Assembly (NCBI GenBank): GCA_034421575.1 | Contig: DAOUKG010000032.1 | Coordinates: forward strand, 1 to 64,000 | Direction of reading: 5' to 3' | DNA from: VXLM01 sp034421575 | GTDB taxonomy: Bacteria > Chloroflexota > Dehalococcoidia > Lucifugimonadales > VXLM01 | DNA: 64,000 bases | Part shown: one piece after another, positions 34,865-43,880 of the stretch | How the letters are laid out: every line of letters begins with the position of its first letter | Numbering within the stretch: the stretch's first letter is position 1 | The notes under the pieces: generated by a model | Database searches by the model: none | Seen by the model: the letters and a program-made list of their open reading frames with translations, nothing else | Told to the model about the DNA's origin: nothing | Position numbers and translations under genes: made by a program

Positions 34865-36361
34865 CTAAGGCAGGTCTTCGGCGGGGAGGCCTCCTTGTTC
34901 TCGCAGATGAGCGGCAACGGCGCCGTTTCCCTTCTCGATGGCTATGTCGAGGGCGGTCTTGCCTTCGTCGGAGAGCGCGTTGATGTCCGCGCCGTGGGAC
35001 AGGAGGAACTCGATGCCGATGAGAGGATCGCCGTAGCGCTCCTCCCAGGACGGCGGGTATATCATCGCCTGTAGGTTAGTCTGCCCGCGCCGGTTCTTTC
35101 GATTTACGTCCGCGCCATGCCGAATGAGCAGACCGGCGACTTCGAGGTTTCCCTTGGTGGTGAATTCCCCTAGGTGGGTGCGTCCCGTCTGACGACGAGT
35201 GACTTCGACGTCCGCCCCTGCGTCGATAAGCATCCTGACTGCCTCCAGCGAGGTCTCGACGGGCAGGTCGACCGCGAGCGGCAAGGCCATCTGGTCCCAA
35301 GATCCCAGGCCGTTCGGGTCCGCGCCCGCCGACAGCAGGTACTTCAGCACCTCGATCTGGCCGGAGCGGATTGCCCAGAGCACAGGGGGATCGGACCATT
35401 CGGCCCCGATCCGGCGGTTGACGAATTCGGGGTCGTCCTCGACGCATTGCTTGATCTCGTCGAGCATCCCCAGGCAGATGAGCACCTGCGGAGTCGCCTC
35501 CGCGCCCTGCTCGATGAGGTACTCGCCGACCTCTTCCTGGCGGCGGAAGGCGGCCCATTCGAGGGCGGTGCGGTTCCGGTATATGTCGCGCCGGTTGATG
35601 AGAAACTCCTCGCCTGTCAACTGGCGCTTGACCTGTTCGAGGTCGCCGACGACCGCCGCGGAGAAGATGTCGTGCCTCGCGCCGTAGCTGAGGAGAAGGT
35701 CGATCTTCCACGGGTCCCAGTGGTTGATGGCGGAGTGAAGGGCCGAGCCTCCGTGAATGGCGGGCAGATTGGGGTTGGCGCCCGCCTCCAGGAGAATCCG
35801 GACGGTCTCCCTCGATCCCTCCCAGCAAGCGAGCACGAGAGGGGGCGACCACTGGTGGTTGCCCTCGCAGCCGTAGGCGTCTACGTCCGCGCCGTACTCG
35901 ATCAGCAGGCGAAGGAGCTCGGCGTGCGTATACGCGGCGAAGTGTACGGCGCGGACCGTTTCGCCCTCGGACGGGTCTCCCCAGAGTGAGCCCCAACCCC
36001 AGTCGCCCCGGATGGCGGCAGTGCCTCGCACGTCGGCGTTCGCGAGTGAGGGATCCTCATCCAAGAGTTCGCGCACGCGGTCGAGGTCGCGCGCGCCGAC
36101 GGCCACGAAGAACTCGTGGTCGGGCGGGAGCGCGGCTTCGTAGGCTTCGCTGCGGGCAGTGTAGGTGGAGGCCGGTTCGATCTCCGTTCGGAGGGCGTCC
36201 CAGTCGTCGAAACCGTACTCGTGGGCGACGGCGTGTCGGGCGTCCGCCATGGAGAGGGTAGCGCCGTCGTCGTTGGATGCTTGTTCGCTCACGAGGGCTT
36301 GGGCCTGATTTCTGAATATCCTGAGGTCGGGGTCGGTAGGGAGCGGTTTGGGGGTGGTCAT
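34865..36361 (-). CDS. ankyrin-repeat protein A
   Basis: 498 residues, no signal peptide. The N-terminal ~70 residues (DARHAVAHEYGFDDWDALRT) are the small helical module that often precedes bacterial ankyrin arrays. From about 80 to the end there are roughly ten ankyrin repeats, with consensus pieces such as LLRLLIEYGADVDAYG, ETVRILLEAGANPNLP and EVAGLLIRHGADVNRK. Ankyrin arrays mediate protein binding; the partner is unknown. GGAAAGGA precedes ATG 36361. It is the most downstream of three ankyrin genes in the same direction. Confidence 0.88.
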   Translation of the reverse strand: MTTPKPLPTDPDLRIFRNQAQALVSEQASNDDGATLSMADARHAVAHEYGFDDWDALRTEIEPASTYTARSEAYEAALPPDHEFFVAVGARDLDRVRELLDEDPSLANADVRGTAAIRGDWGWGSLWGDPSEGETVRAVHFAAYTHAELLRLLIEYGADVDAYGCEGNHQWSPPLVLACWEGSRETVRILLEAGANPNLPAIHGGSALHSAINHWDPWKIDLLLSYGARHDIFSAAVVGDLEQVKRQLTGEEFLINRRDIYRNRTALEWAAFRRQEEVGEYLIEQGAEATPQVLICLGMLDEIKQCVEDDPEFVNRRIGAEWSDPPVLWAIRSGQIEVLKYLLSAGADPNGLGSWDQMALPLAVDLPVETSLEAVRMLIDAGADVEVTRRQTGRTHLGEFTTKGNLEVAGLLIRHGADVNRKNRRGQTNLQAMIYPPSWEERYGDPLIGIEFLLSHGADINALSDEGKTALDIAIEKGNGAVAAHLREQGGLPAEDLP

Positions 36362-36414
36362 GGCGATTCCTTTCCGTTATCCGTGGGGTTCATTCACCGC
36401 AGGGACGGAGCAGA

Positions 36415-37518
36415 TTATGCTCGCGTCTTGAAGTATTTTGCGTCCTTTCTGGCGATCTGGAATGCGGTCTTGCCGCTCTTGTTGAGGACCGTCGGGTCGG
36501 CTCCGACTTCGAGGAGAGTCTCGGCGGCCTCGACGCAGCCCTCGTAGGTGGCGCGATGGAGGGGAGTGCGTCCCTTCCTGTCCTGGGTGTTGAGGTCGGC
36601 ACGGTGCTCGGCGAGCAGGCGTATCATGTCGGCCTGATCGGTCTCGGCGGCCAGTTGGAGAGGGGTGCGTCGTGCCTTGTTGAGGGGATTGACCAAGGCT
36701 CCCCGTTCCAGCAGCGTCTCGGCGCACTGCATGGAGCCTGCGCGGGCGGCCCAGTGGAGGGGAGTCATGCCGTAGTCCTCGGTGGCGTCGACCACATCGG
36801 CGTCCTCGTCGATGAGTTCCTGAAGGCGTGACGTGTCGTTGAGAGCGCAGGCGGAGTAGATATCGTAGTAGGCCCCGTCCTCGATGAGGATGCGGGCCAC
36901 GGCAAGCCTGTCGGCGAGACGTGAAGGGTCCTTTCCCCAGTGGCTCGGCGCGACGGCTTCCTGAAGGGAGGTCGAGCCTCGCTCGCCGTTCCCCTTGATC
37001 GGCAGCTCATGGTGGACGCCGACGCCGTACTCGATGAGGAGCCTGGCGCACTCGACGTAGCCGCCGACAGCCGCCCAGTACATGAGTGAGATGTTGTCGG
37101 GCCAGCCGACGTGGGGCTTCAGGACGGAGACGCCCGTCGCGTCCGCCGCGCCGGACTCGAATACGGCCTTGAGGGTGTCGTACATGCCTCCCCACGCCGC
37201 CTCGTGGAGCGTGTTGTACGCCGTTTCGTCGATTTCATACGGGACATCGTGGTCGAGCAAGAACTTTACGGCGGGTCCGCATCCCTTCATGCCGACGACA
37301 ACCTGGAGCAGGTGCGTGCCTATGCGGTCGAGGACCTTCGGGTCATCTGTGAATATCTGTGCCATCTGCCCGACATCGGGTCTGCCGTTCCATCGCTTCG
37401 GCTCCTGCCCCATCGCCGCCATGATGAACTCTCGCTCGGCGTCGGTAAGGTCGGGTATCTCAACGTCGCGCAGGAACCAGTTTTTCTCGAACAGGGCTAC
37501 GGCTTTCGTGGTTTCCAT
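36415..37518 (-). CDS. ankyrin-repeat protein B
   Basis: 367 residues. N-terminal ~50 residues (LTDAEREFIMAAMGQEPKRW) are not ankyrin; the rest is an ankyrin array of about eight repeats, with GMTPLHWAARAGSMQCAETL and NTQDRKGRTPLHRATYEGC the clearest. The whole protein matches the C-terminal part of the 922-residue ankyrin protein at 37732-40497, and the last ~150 residues are almost identical between them. It looks like a partial duplicate of the larger gene. ATG 37518 has AAGGA upstream. Confidence 0.88.
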   Translation of the reverse strand: METTKAVALFEKNWFLRDVEIPDLTDAEREFIMAAMGQEPKRWNGRPDVGQMAQIFTDDPKVLDRIGTHLLQVVVGMKGCGPAVKFLLDHDVPYEIDETAYNTLHEAAWGGMYDTLKAVFESGAADATGVSVLKPHVGWPDNISLMYWAAVGGYVECARLLIEYGVGVHHELPIKGNGERGSTSLQEAVAPSHWGKDPSRLADRLAVARILIEDGAYYDIYSACALNDTSRLQELIDEDADVVDATEDYGMTPLHWAARAGSMQCAETLLERGALVNPLNKARRTPLQLAAETDQADMIRLLAEHRADLNTQDRKGRTPLHRATYEGCVEAAETLLEVGADPTVLNKSGKTAFQIARKDAKYFKTRA

Positions 37519-37558
37519 GTGATTGTCCTTAGAGGGTGTCTAATGTATCCCCTAGAAC

Positions 37559-37727
37559 CGTTCGTGGTGAGCCTGTCGAACCATGAATGGTGTTACCACC
37601 CTTCGACAGGCTCAGGACAGGATGAAGATTCACCGCAGAGAACACAGAGAACGCAGAGGGGGGAGGATGGATTCCCGCGTGCGCGGGAATGACGGGTGCG
37701 GTTGGATCATTCACCGCAGAGACAGAG
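37559..37727. repeat. mosaic of dispersed repeats
   Basis: The gap between the two ankyrin genes is almost wholly repeats: a composite unit (CGTTCGTGGTGAGCCTGTCG ... CACCCTTCGACAGGCTCAGG, 37559-37615) also found at 50155 and 52097; two CACCGCAGAG words (37630, 37711); and a palindrome ATTCCCGCGTGCGCGGGAAT (37671-37690). Confidence 0.75.
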
Positions 37728-37731
37728 TAGA

Positions 37732-40497
37732 TCATGCCCGTGCCTTGAAGTATTTTGCGTCTTTGCGGGCGATCTCGAAGGCGGTCTTGCCGTTCTTGTT
37801 GAGGACCGTCGGGTCGGCACCGACTTCGAGCAGAGTCTCGGCGGCATCGACGCAGCCCTGGTAGGTGGCGCGATGGAGGGGAGTGCGTCCCTTCCTGTCC
37901 TGGGTGTTGAGGTCGGCATTGTGCCGGGCGAGCAGGCGTATCATGTCGGCCTGATCGGTCTCGGCGGCAAGCTGGAGAGGGGTGCGTCGCGCCTTGTTGA
38001 GGGGATTGATGAGGGCACCCCGTTCCAAGAGCGTCTCGGCGCACTGCATGGAGCCTGCGCGCGCGGCCCAGTGGAGGGGAGCCATGCCGTAGTCCTCGCC
38101 GGCATTGATCACGTTGGCGTCCTCGTTGATGAGTTCCCGCAGGCGTGCGGTGTCGTTGAGGGCGCAGGCGGAGTAGACATCGTAGTATGCGCCGTCCTCG
38201 ATGAGGATGCGGGCGACCTCGCGCTTGCCGTCAGTCCGCAGTTTGTCGCCCCATTGGCTGGGCGCGAGAGCCTCGTGCAGAGAGGTCGTTCCCCTCTCGC
38301 CGTTGCCCTTGATCGGCAGCTCGTGATGGATGCCGACGCCGTACTTGATCAGGAGTCTGGCGACCTCGACGCGACCGGGTACTGCTGCCCAGTACATGAG
38401 GGTGAGGTTGTCCGGCCAGCCGACGTGGGGCTTCTCCACCGAGACGGAGGTCGCGTCGGCCACGCCCGACTCGAACACGGCCTGCAGGGTGTCGGACGCG
38501 CCTCGATAGGCGGCGTTGTGCAGGACGTTGTATGAGTCCTGTTCAATCTCGAACGGCGTGCCACGGTCGAGGAGGAGCCTTGCGATCTCGCCGCATCCCC
38601 TCTTATCGATAACGGCATTGAGGAGGTGTTCGCCAATGCGGTCGAGCGCCGTCGGTTCTTCGGCCAGAATCTCCCGCACCAGCTCGATGTCCGGGGCGTG
38701 CACGGCATCCCATCGCCCCGGGTGCTCGCCAACTGCCGCCGCGATGAGCAACTGTTCGTTTGCGGTGAGTTCCGGCAGTTCCGCGTCGCCAATGGTCCAG
38801 TGCCGTTTGAATCGCTCTATCTGAGCTGTGACGTCCACATTAGCCAGTTTGAGTTCTCTGCTTGTCTTTCCGCCATGCTCGCGGAGGAGGTCGGCGGCGG
38901 GGCGGTTCTCCCTGTCTATTGCGGCGTCCAGCGGCGTCTTGCCGTTATCGTCGACGAGGTTGACGTCCGAACCGGCGGCAAGCAATGCCTCCATCGTCGC
39001 CTTTACCCTGTCGGCAGGGGCCCTGCTGCCCGCGAAGGCGGCGAAGTGGAGCGGCCCTCCGACCGCCCATGCGGTGGCCCGATGATTCGGGTCGGCCCCG
39101 CGATCCAACAAAGCCTTGACCGCCTCGGTCTGGGCCTCCCATGCCGCCCAGTTGATCGCGCCGAAGCCGTCGCCGCCGGGATTGGGACTTCCCCCATAGT
39201 CCAAGAGCAGCTTCACACACTCCGGGTCCTTGTTCCGCCACGCGGCCGCATTCACGGCGAGGTCGGATGGAACGGCCCCGTGTTGCAGCAGCAGACGACA
39301 GCTCTGCGTATCGTCGTAGAAGGCGGCTCGTCTCAGCGGCGACATGGCGTTTCCGTAGGAAACGTTCGGGTCGGCCCCAGCCTTCAAGAGCACCTCAAGC
39401 ACCTCGTGGCTGACGCTCCAGGCCGCGAAGCAGACAGGGTTGGTCCCGTTAGCCAGGCGAGAGTCGGCAGCGCCGGGGTCGCTATCGAGTATCCGCGACA
39501 GGCTTTCAACGTCGTTCATCGCGGCGGCGGTGAATGCGTCCATCTCCGCGCCGTGCCGGACCAAAGCCCGGACGATCTCTCGCCCCGATTCCAAGAGCGC
39601 AGGGTTCGACTCAGCACGAGCGGCGGCGGTCTGGAGCAGCGTGTAGCCGTTGTCGTCCCGCTGCTCCAGGAGACCGGGGTCGCTCTCGACGCGTTGGATT
39701 ATCCGGGCGGTGATTCCCATCTCGACGAGACTCCACGCCGTAACCGGAGCGCCGTACTCTTCGAGCAGGTTGTGGCGGTCGATGCTGTCATGATGGGCCG
39801 CGGTCTCGAGCGCGGCGACGCCGTGCGCTCCGCTCACGTCTGCTCCGGCATCCAACAGCAGGCGCATCATGTCCAGCCCGCCCTCCCAGGCTGCGAGGGT
39901 TATCGGCACGCACAGGTTGTTGTTGCCGTCCCAGCCCACGTTGTTGAGGTCGGCTCCTCGCTCCACAAGCACGCGGGCTACTTCCAGCACATCGGGCGTG
40001 GCCTGGCGGAAGAACCCCGTGGACACCAGATGCAGGGCCGTCCTCGTCTTGGTCGAAACCGGGTGCGGGTCGCTGCGTATCGCCTCCCGGAAGGCATCGC
40101 CCTCCAGCATGTAGTTGTTGTCCAGAAGTCGCGCCTCGATGAGCGTTGGCTGTGCGTCGAGCGAACGCCTGACGCCGTCGGCGTCCCGGTCCTTTACCGC
40201 TACGAAGAAGGCGATCAGGTCGTCTACGGAGTACGGGGGTTCGGCGCTGCGCCGGACGTGAGCGACGAACTCCTGCCAGCTACGGCAGCCGTGCTCTATG
40301 GCGATGACGCGCTGGGCGTCGTGAAGGGCGAGCTTGGCGGAGAAGACCTGGTCGTCCGAGTACGCGCCCAGCTGGGGGATTGTCGTACGGAAACGCAGGG
40401 CGGCAGTGCGGTCGCCGGATTTGAGGGCCTTGAGGAGGTCCTTGGCCTGGTTGCGCGCCTGCTCGATATTGAGGCGCACGGGGGTATCGGATTGCAT
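37732..40497 (-). CDS. large ankyrin-repeat protein C
   Basis: About 921 residues, no signal peptide. An N-terminal helical module (AKLALHDAQRVIAIEHGCRS) like that of protein A is followed by a first ankyrin array (about 110-560). A linker domain (DVTAQIERFKRHWTIGDAEL, near 565-640) then leads into a second array (640-921) that corresponds over its full length to ankyrin protein B. ATG 40497 is chosen because AAAGGAG lies just before it; an upstream ATG at 40515 lies in front of this site. Such long ankyrin proteins are common in host-associated bacteria and may act on eukaryotic partners, but that is inference. Confidence 0.88.
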   Translation of the reverse strand: MQSDTPVRLNIEQARNQAKDLLKALKSGDRTAALRFRTTIPQLGAYSDDQVFSAKLALHDAQRVIAIEHGCRSWQEFVAHVRRSAEPPYSVDDLIAFFVAVKDRDADGVRRSLDAQPTLIEARLLDNNYMLEGDAFREAIRSDPHPVSTKTRTALHLVSTGFFRQATPDVLEVARVLVERGADLNNVGWDGNNNLCVPITLAAWEGGLDMMRLLLDAGADVSGAHGVAALETAAHHDSIDRHNLLEEYGAPVTAWSLVEMGITARIIQRVESDPGLLEQRDDNGYTLLQTAAARAESNPALLESGREIVRALVRHGAEMDAFTAAAMNDVESLSRILDSDPGAADSRLANGTNPVCFAAWSVSHEVLEVLLKAGADPNVSYGNAMSPLRRAAFYDDTQSCRLLLQHGAVPSDLAVNAAAWRNKDPECVKLLLDYGGSPNPGGDGFGAINWAAWEAQTEAVKALLDRGADPNHRATAWAVGGPLHFAAFAGSRAPADRVKATMEALLAAGSDVNLVDDNGKTPLDAAIDRENRPAADLLREHGGKTSRELKLANVDVTAQIERFKRHWTIGDAELPELTANEQLLIAAAVGEHPGRWDAVHAPDIELVREILAEEPTALDRIGEHLLNAVIDKRGCGEIARLLLDRGTPFEIEQDSYNVLHNAAYRGASDTLQAVFESGVADATSVSVEKPHVGWPDNLTLMYWAAVPGRVEVARLLIKYGVGIHHELPIKGNGERGTTSLHEALAPSQWGDKLRTDGKREVARILIEDGAYYDVYSACALNDTARLRELINEDANVINAGEDYGMAPLHWAARAGSMQCAETLLERGALINPLNKARRTPLQLAAETDQADMIRLLARHNADLNTQDRKGRTPLHRATYQGCVDAAETLLEVGADPTVLNKNGKTAFEIARKDAKYFKARA

Positions 40498-40704
40498 GAC
40501 ACACTCCTTTCTCATTTGGCCCGGTGTCCGCGTGACTCAGGCGAAGAAAAGAGTGTCGATTGTACTCAACATCGACGACGGGGTGGGCCCTGCCCTTCTC
40601 GCGAACTTGGCAGCTCCCCCGCGAGCGTGGGCAAACGATAGCGCGTGGAGGATGAGGGTGTCAAGGCTTGTAGAGACCGGGTCTCGTCACGTCACGGGCG
40701 AGGG

Positions 40705-40780
40705 GGACTCACCGCAGAGGGCGCGGAGAGCGCAGAGAGGGGAAAAGAGGGCCTTCGACAGGCTCAGGCCGAAGGGGGCA
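40705..40780. repeat. dispersed repeat pair
   Basis: CTCACCGCAGAGGGCGCGGA with AGCGCAGAGAGG, then GGCCTTCGACAGGCTCAGGC. The remainder of the 328-base gap between 40498 and 40825 shows no gene. Confidence 0.7.
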
Positions 40781-40825
40781 TAACGCTGCCCGGACTGGCT
40801 CAGAGTTCGCTGCAGTTGTCTTGCC

Positions 40826-41116
40826 TCATGCGGATGCTTTGACGAGGGGTTTGATCGCTTGGGTGTCGGTAGAGGCGCGGGCGACTTCGAGATCGTACAT
40901 CCGCTGGAGGTTCAGCCAGAATTCGGGGGTCATCCTCAGTGCCCGTCCTATTCTCAAGGCCGTGTCGGCGGTAATCGACCTGCGCCGCCGGACTATTTCG
41001 CTGATGCGGATCGGGGGTACGCCGATGGCCTTTGCCAACCGGTACTGGCTGATGCCGAGCTCTTCGAGTATCTCCGCGAGATGCTCTCCGGGGTGGATTG
41101 GTGAGTCTGTGGTCAT
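40826..41116 (-). CDS. HigA/VapI-type helix-turn-helix protein
   Basis: 96 residues of the HigA antitoxin type: the opening IHPGEHLAEILEELGISQYR is diagnostic, followed by the XRE helices (LAKAIGVPPIRISEIVRRRR) and TPEFWLNLQRMYDL. In toxin-antitoxin loci a HigB toxin would lie next to it. There is none: upstream is a divergent nuclease-like gene 82 bases away and downstream only repeats. It may be a solitary regulator, perhaps of its divergent neighbour. Confidence 0.88.
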   Translation of the reverse strand: MTTDSPIHPGEHLAEILEELGISQYRLAKAIGVPPIRISEIVRRRRSITADTALRIGRALRMTPEFWLNLQRMYDLEVARASTDTQAIKPLVKASA

Positions 41117-41198
41117 GGTGGTTCTCCTCAGTGATAGTCGGTAATCTCTATGTTCATTTGCTATTATTCACACTATCTAACGCGGGAGTGTGCTGAAC

Positions 41199-42161
41199 AT
41201 GATACTCGAAAGCCTGTTGGAACTCGTTGAAACGCTCAAGGTGCGTATCGACGAGCACGGGGAGCAACTTCGGGGGAGTGAGGCGCTTACCCGCTACGTT
41301 CTCGTAGATCCGCTACTCAGGGAACTCGGTTGGAACACCGAAGACCCATCGCTCGTGATACCCGAGTACCAGTCCGGTAATGGAAGGGCTGACTACGCCC
41401 TTTTTGACCATGAGACGCCTGTGATGATGGTGGAAGCCAAGAAGCTTGGGACACAGTTGAGGGATGCGGTTCTGAGCCAAGGGATCAACTATTGCCTGAT
41501 GGAAGGAACCAATTTCTTCACCGTAACCGACGGCCAGCGTTGGGAGGTCTACGAGACTCACAGAGCCGTACCGATAGACCAGAAGCGGGTCGTCGAGTTT
41601 GATCTGAAAGACCCTTCACCCGCAACTGTTTGCCTGAAGGCACTTGCGTTGTGGAGGCCGTCCGTCCAGTCAGGTTTTGTTGCTCCCGGGCATGAACCTG
41701 TCCTTGAGTCGACTGATGAAGTAGGCACACCCGTGACCCAGGAGACTCCCGACCCCGTTATCCCTTCCACTGCTGTTGACGATCACGAATGGCAATCGTT
41801 GACAGAGATCGACAGGGCGGGAAAGGGGGTAACGCCGGTCGAATTGCGGTTCCCGAACGGCAACAAAATACCAGTCGAGAACTGGGCAACAGTGCCAATA
41901 GAGACAGTTCGCTGGCTGATGGATAATGGGATGCTGAAGGCAAGTCACTGCCCCATTCTGAGCAATCATTCTAGCAATTCCCGATTCTGTGTACATACCC
42001 AAAACGTCCATAAGGACGGGGTGCCCTTTAAGGATCCAGTCGAAGTGAATGGACTATATGTCGATAAAGTTCCTAACGGCCCTGCGGCTTTTGGCAGAAC
42101 CAAGACTATCATTGAATACGTCGGCCAAAATCCGGCGAACTTCAGGGTCCGGGTTTCCTGA
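41199..42161 (+). CDS. stand-alone HsdR_N-like nuclease-domain protein
   Basis: 320 residues. Residues about 25-145 match the N-terminal endonuclease domain of type I restriction HsdR: GSEALTRYVLVDPLLRELGW, then GRADYALF and PVMMVEAKKLG (the D...ExK of PD-(D/E)XK), then GINYCLMEGTNFFTVTDG. No helicase/motor domain follows. The C-terminal ~110 residues (VELRFPNGNKIPVENWATVP) are an unknown beta-rich domain. ATG 41199 has GGGAG upstream; a GTG at 41190 is too close to it. No HsdM/HsdS genes are in the window, so it is not a standard type I system. Confidence 0.75.
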   Translation: MILESLLELVETLKVRIDEHGEQLRGSEALTRYVLVDPLLRELGWNTEDPSLVIPEYQSGNGRADYALFDHETPVMMVEAKKLGTQLRDAVLSQGINYCLMEGTNFFTVTDGQRWEVYETHRAVPIDQKRVVEFDLKDPSPATVCLKALALWRPSVQSGFVAPGHEPVLESTDEVGTPVTQETPDPVIPSTAVDDHEWQSLTEIDRAGKGVTPVELRFPNGNKIPVENWATVPIETVRWLMDNGMLKASHCPILSNHSSNSRFCVHTQNVHKDGVPFKDPVEVNGLYVDKVPNGPAAFGRTKTIIEYVGQNPANFRVRVS

Positions 42162-42224
42162 AAGCCGCAAACCTCACTCCCTCCCGTGAGTGTTCAGAGT
42201 TGGTGAGGTGAACCGCCCCTCCCC

Positions 42225-42258
42225 TCTGGACTCCGGCCTTCGCCGGAGTGACGGGTGA
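42225..42258. repeat. palindromic REP-like element
   Basis: GACTCCGGCCTTCGCCGGAGT is a near-perfect hairpin followed by GACGGGTGATG. Variants of this palindrome recur at 37671, 47520, 49874 and 52001, always followed by GACGGG or preceded by its complement. It may also end transcription of the amidase gene, which stops 50 bases away. Confidence 0.65.
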
Positions 42259-42307
42259 TGGTGTTCGTACCAACTCTGAATGCGATTGCCCTGGAGACTG
42301 GTCCCCC

Positions 42308-43732
42308 TCACGAGATCGGGGGGCGGTGCTGGATCCAGGGGCGGGCCTGTTCGAAGGCGGCGGAGGCGGCGAGGACGGTCTCTTCGTCGTATTTGCGGCC
42401 CATGATCTGGAGGCCGATGGGGAGGCCGTCGGGTGAGAAGCCGGCTGGGACGGACGCGGCTGGGTGGCCGATGGCGTTGCCGTGCATGGTGAACGCGCCG
42501 TTCCAGTACTGGACGGGGTAGGACGATTCTCCCGTGATGCTGCCGGGGAAGGTCTCGTTCGGGAAGGCGGGGAAGGACGTGACGGGCGACATGATGAGGT
42601 CGTAGGTCTCGAAGGCGTCGTCGAACGTGGCCTTGAGCTCTGCCATGCGGCCCTCGGCGCGCATGTAGTCGTCGGTTGTGACGCGCGACCCCATCTCGAT
42701 GAAGAAGCGGGCGAACTCCGTCATGCGGTCGCCGTACTCGTCGAGGTACTGCGCGAGGCCGTTGTACGCGCTCGCCGACTGGATCGGTCCGAACGAGTCG
42801 TATGGCTCGGGGAGGACCATGTTCACCTCCTCGACCGAGCAGCCGAGCTCCTCGAAGACCATGGCGGCCTTGTAGGTGACGTCGACGACCTCCGGGAATA
42901 CGGGGGCGAACCCGAAGTCGGCGGTCCATCCGATGCGGAGTCCGTCGATGCCGCGCTCAGTCGCGGCCATGAAGTCGGGCGGGGCCTGGCGTATGGAGGC
43001 CTGGTCGCGGCGGTCGAATCCCGCCAGGGCCCGAAGGAGCAGCGCGGCGTCTCGCACCGAGCGGGCCAATGGGCCTGACTGGGAGAAGATGTTCGGCAGT
43101 GGAGGCCCTCCCAGCCCGGTGTAGCCGGATACGCGGCCCTGGGTGGGCTTGATGGTGTAGATGCCACAGAAGTTGGCGGGTATGCGGAGGGAACCGCCCC
43201 CGTCGCTCCCGGTCGCCACGGGGGAGAGGTAGGCGGCAACGGCCGCGGCCGCGCCACCGCTCGATCCTCCGGGCGTGCGGTCGGTGTTCCACGGGTTGAG
43301 TCCGAGCACGCCGAGCGAGTTTTCGCAGCAGCCGACCATGCCGAACTCCGGCACGTTGGTCTTGCCGAGCATCACGGCCCCGGCGCTCAGGACTCGCTCG
43401 GCGACGGCGGAGTTCCGCTCCGGCACGCGGTTCTCGTAGACGACCGATCCCATGGTCGTCGCGACTCCCGCGGTCATCTGGGTGTCCTTGATGGGCACAG
43501 GCAGGCCATGCAGGGGGCCGAGTTTTTTGCCCTGCATGACGGCGTCCTCGGCGGCCTGCGCCTGCAGCAGCGCGAGGTCTCGCGTCAGGAGGAGGAAGGA
43601 GTTGAGCTGCGGGTCGAGCCGGTCGATGCGCTCGAAGAACATCTCCGTCAGCTCGACGGGCGAGACCTGCTTCGTCGCTATGAGTTCCAATAGGTCGCCC
43701 GCCGAAGCGTATGCCAGCCGCTCGTCTGCCAT
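42308..43732 (-). CDS. amidase (amidase signature family)
   Basis: 474 residues. The amidase signature is complete: Lys in PIKDTQMTA, the Gly/Ser-rich GGSSGGAAAAVAAYLSP, then TGSDGGGSLRIPANFCGIYT giving the cis-Ser and nucleophilic Ser. Enzymes of this family hydrolyse amides (GatA of the tRNA amidotransferase, aryl-acylamidases, nylon oligomer hydrolase). The substrate cannot be told and the lack of gatB/gatC neighbours argues against GatA. ATG 43732 is preferred over upstream in-frame starts because GGAGG lies seven bases before it. Divergent from the aminotransferase pair. Confidence 0.9.
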   Translation of the reverse strand: MADERLAYASAGDLLELIATKQVSPVELTEMFFERIDRLDPQLNSFLLLTRDLALLQAQAAEDAVMQGKKLGPLHGLPVPIKDTQMTAGVATTMGSVVYENRVPERNSAVAERVLSAGAVMLGKTNVPEFGMVGCCENSLGVLGLNPWNTDRTPGGSSGGAAAAVAAYLSPVATGSDGGGSLRIPANFCGIYTIKPTQGRVSGYTGLGGPPLPNIFSQSGPLARSVRDAALLLRALAGFDRRDQASIRQAPPDFMAATERGIDGLRIGWTADFGFAPVFPEVVDVTYKAAMVFEELGCSVEEVNMVLPEPYDSFGPIQSASAYNGLAQYLDEYGDRMTEFARFFIEMGSRVTTDDYMRAEGRMAELKATFDDAFETYDLIMSPVTSFPAFPNETFPGSITGESSYPVQYWNGAFTMHGNAIGHPAASVPAGFSPDGLPIGLQIMGRKYDEETVLAASAAFEQARPWIQHRPPIS

Positions 43733-43880
43733 GGGTGTGCCTCCATCGGCCTCAGGTATGGGGAGTTCTGTGCCGTCGAACCGCGTCAGGCCGCAATTGT
43801 AGAGCAATCCGCCGCCTTGTGTGTGTGATAGGCCGATAGTACACTGTGACCATGTCACGAGTACGCGACGAGGCCGCCAC

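Noticed and set aside
40826..41116. A complete HigBA toxin-antitoxin locus
   Set aside because: Only HigA is present; no HigB-sized gene lies on either side in the same direction.
41199..42161. A type I restriction system
   Set aside because: Only an HsdR N-terminal-like nuclease domain is present, without motor domain, HsdM or HsdS.
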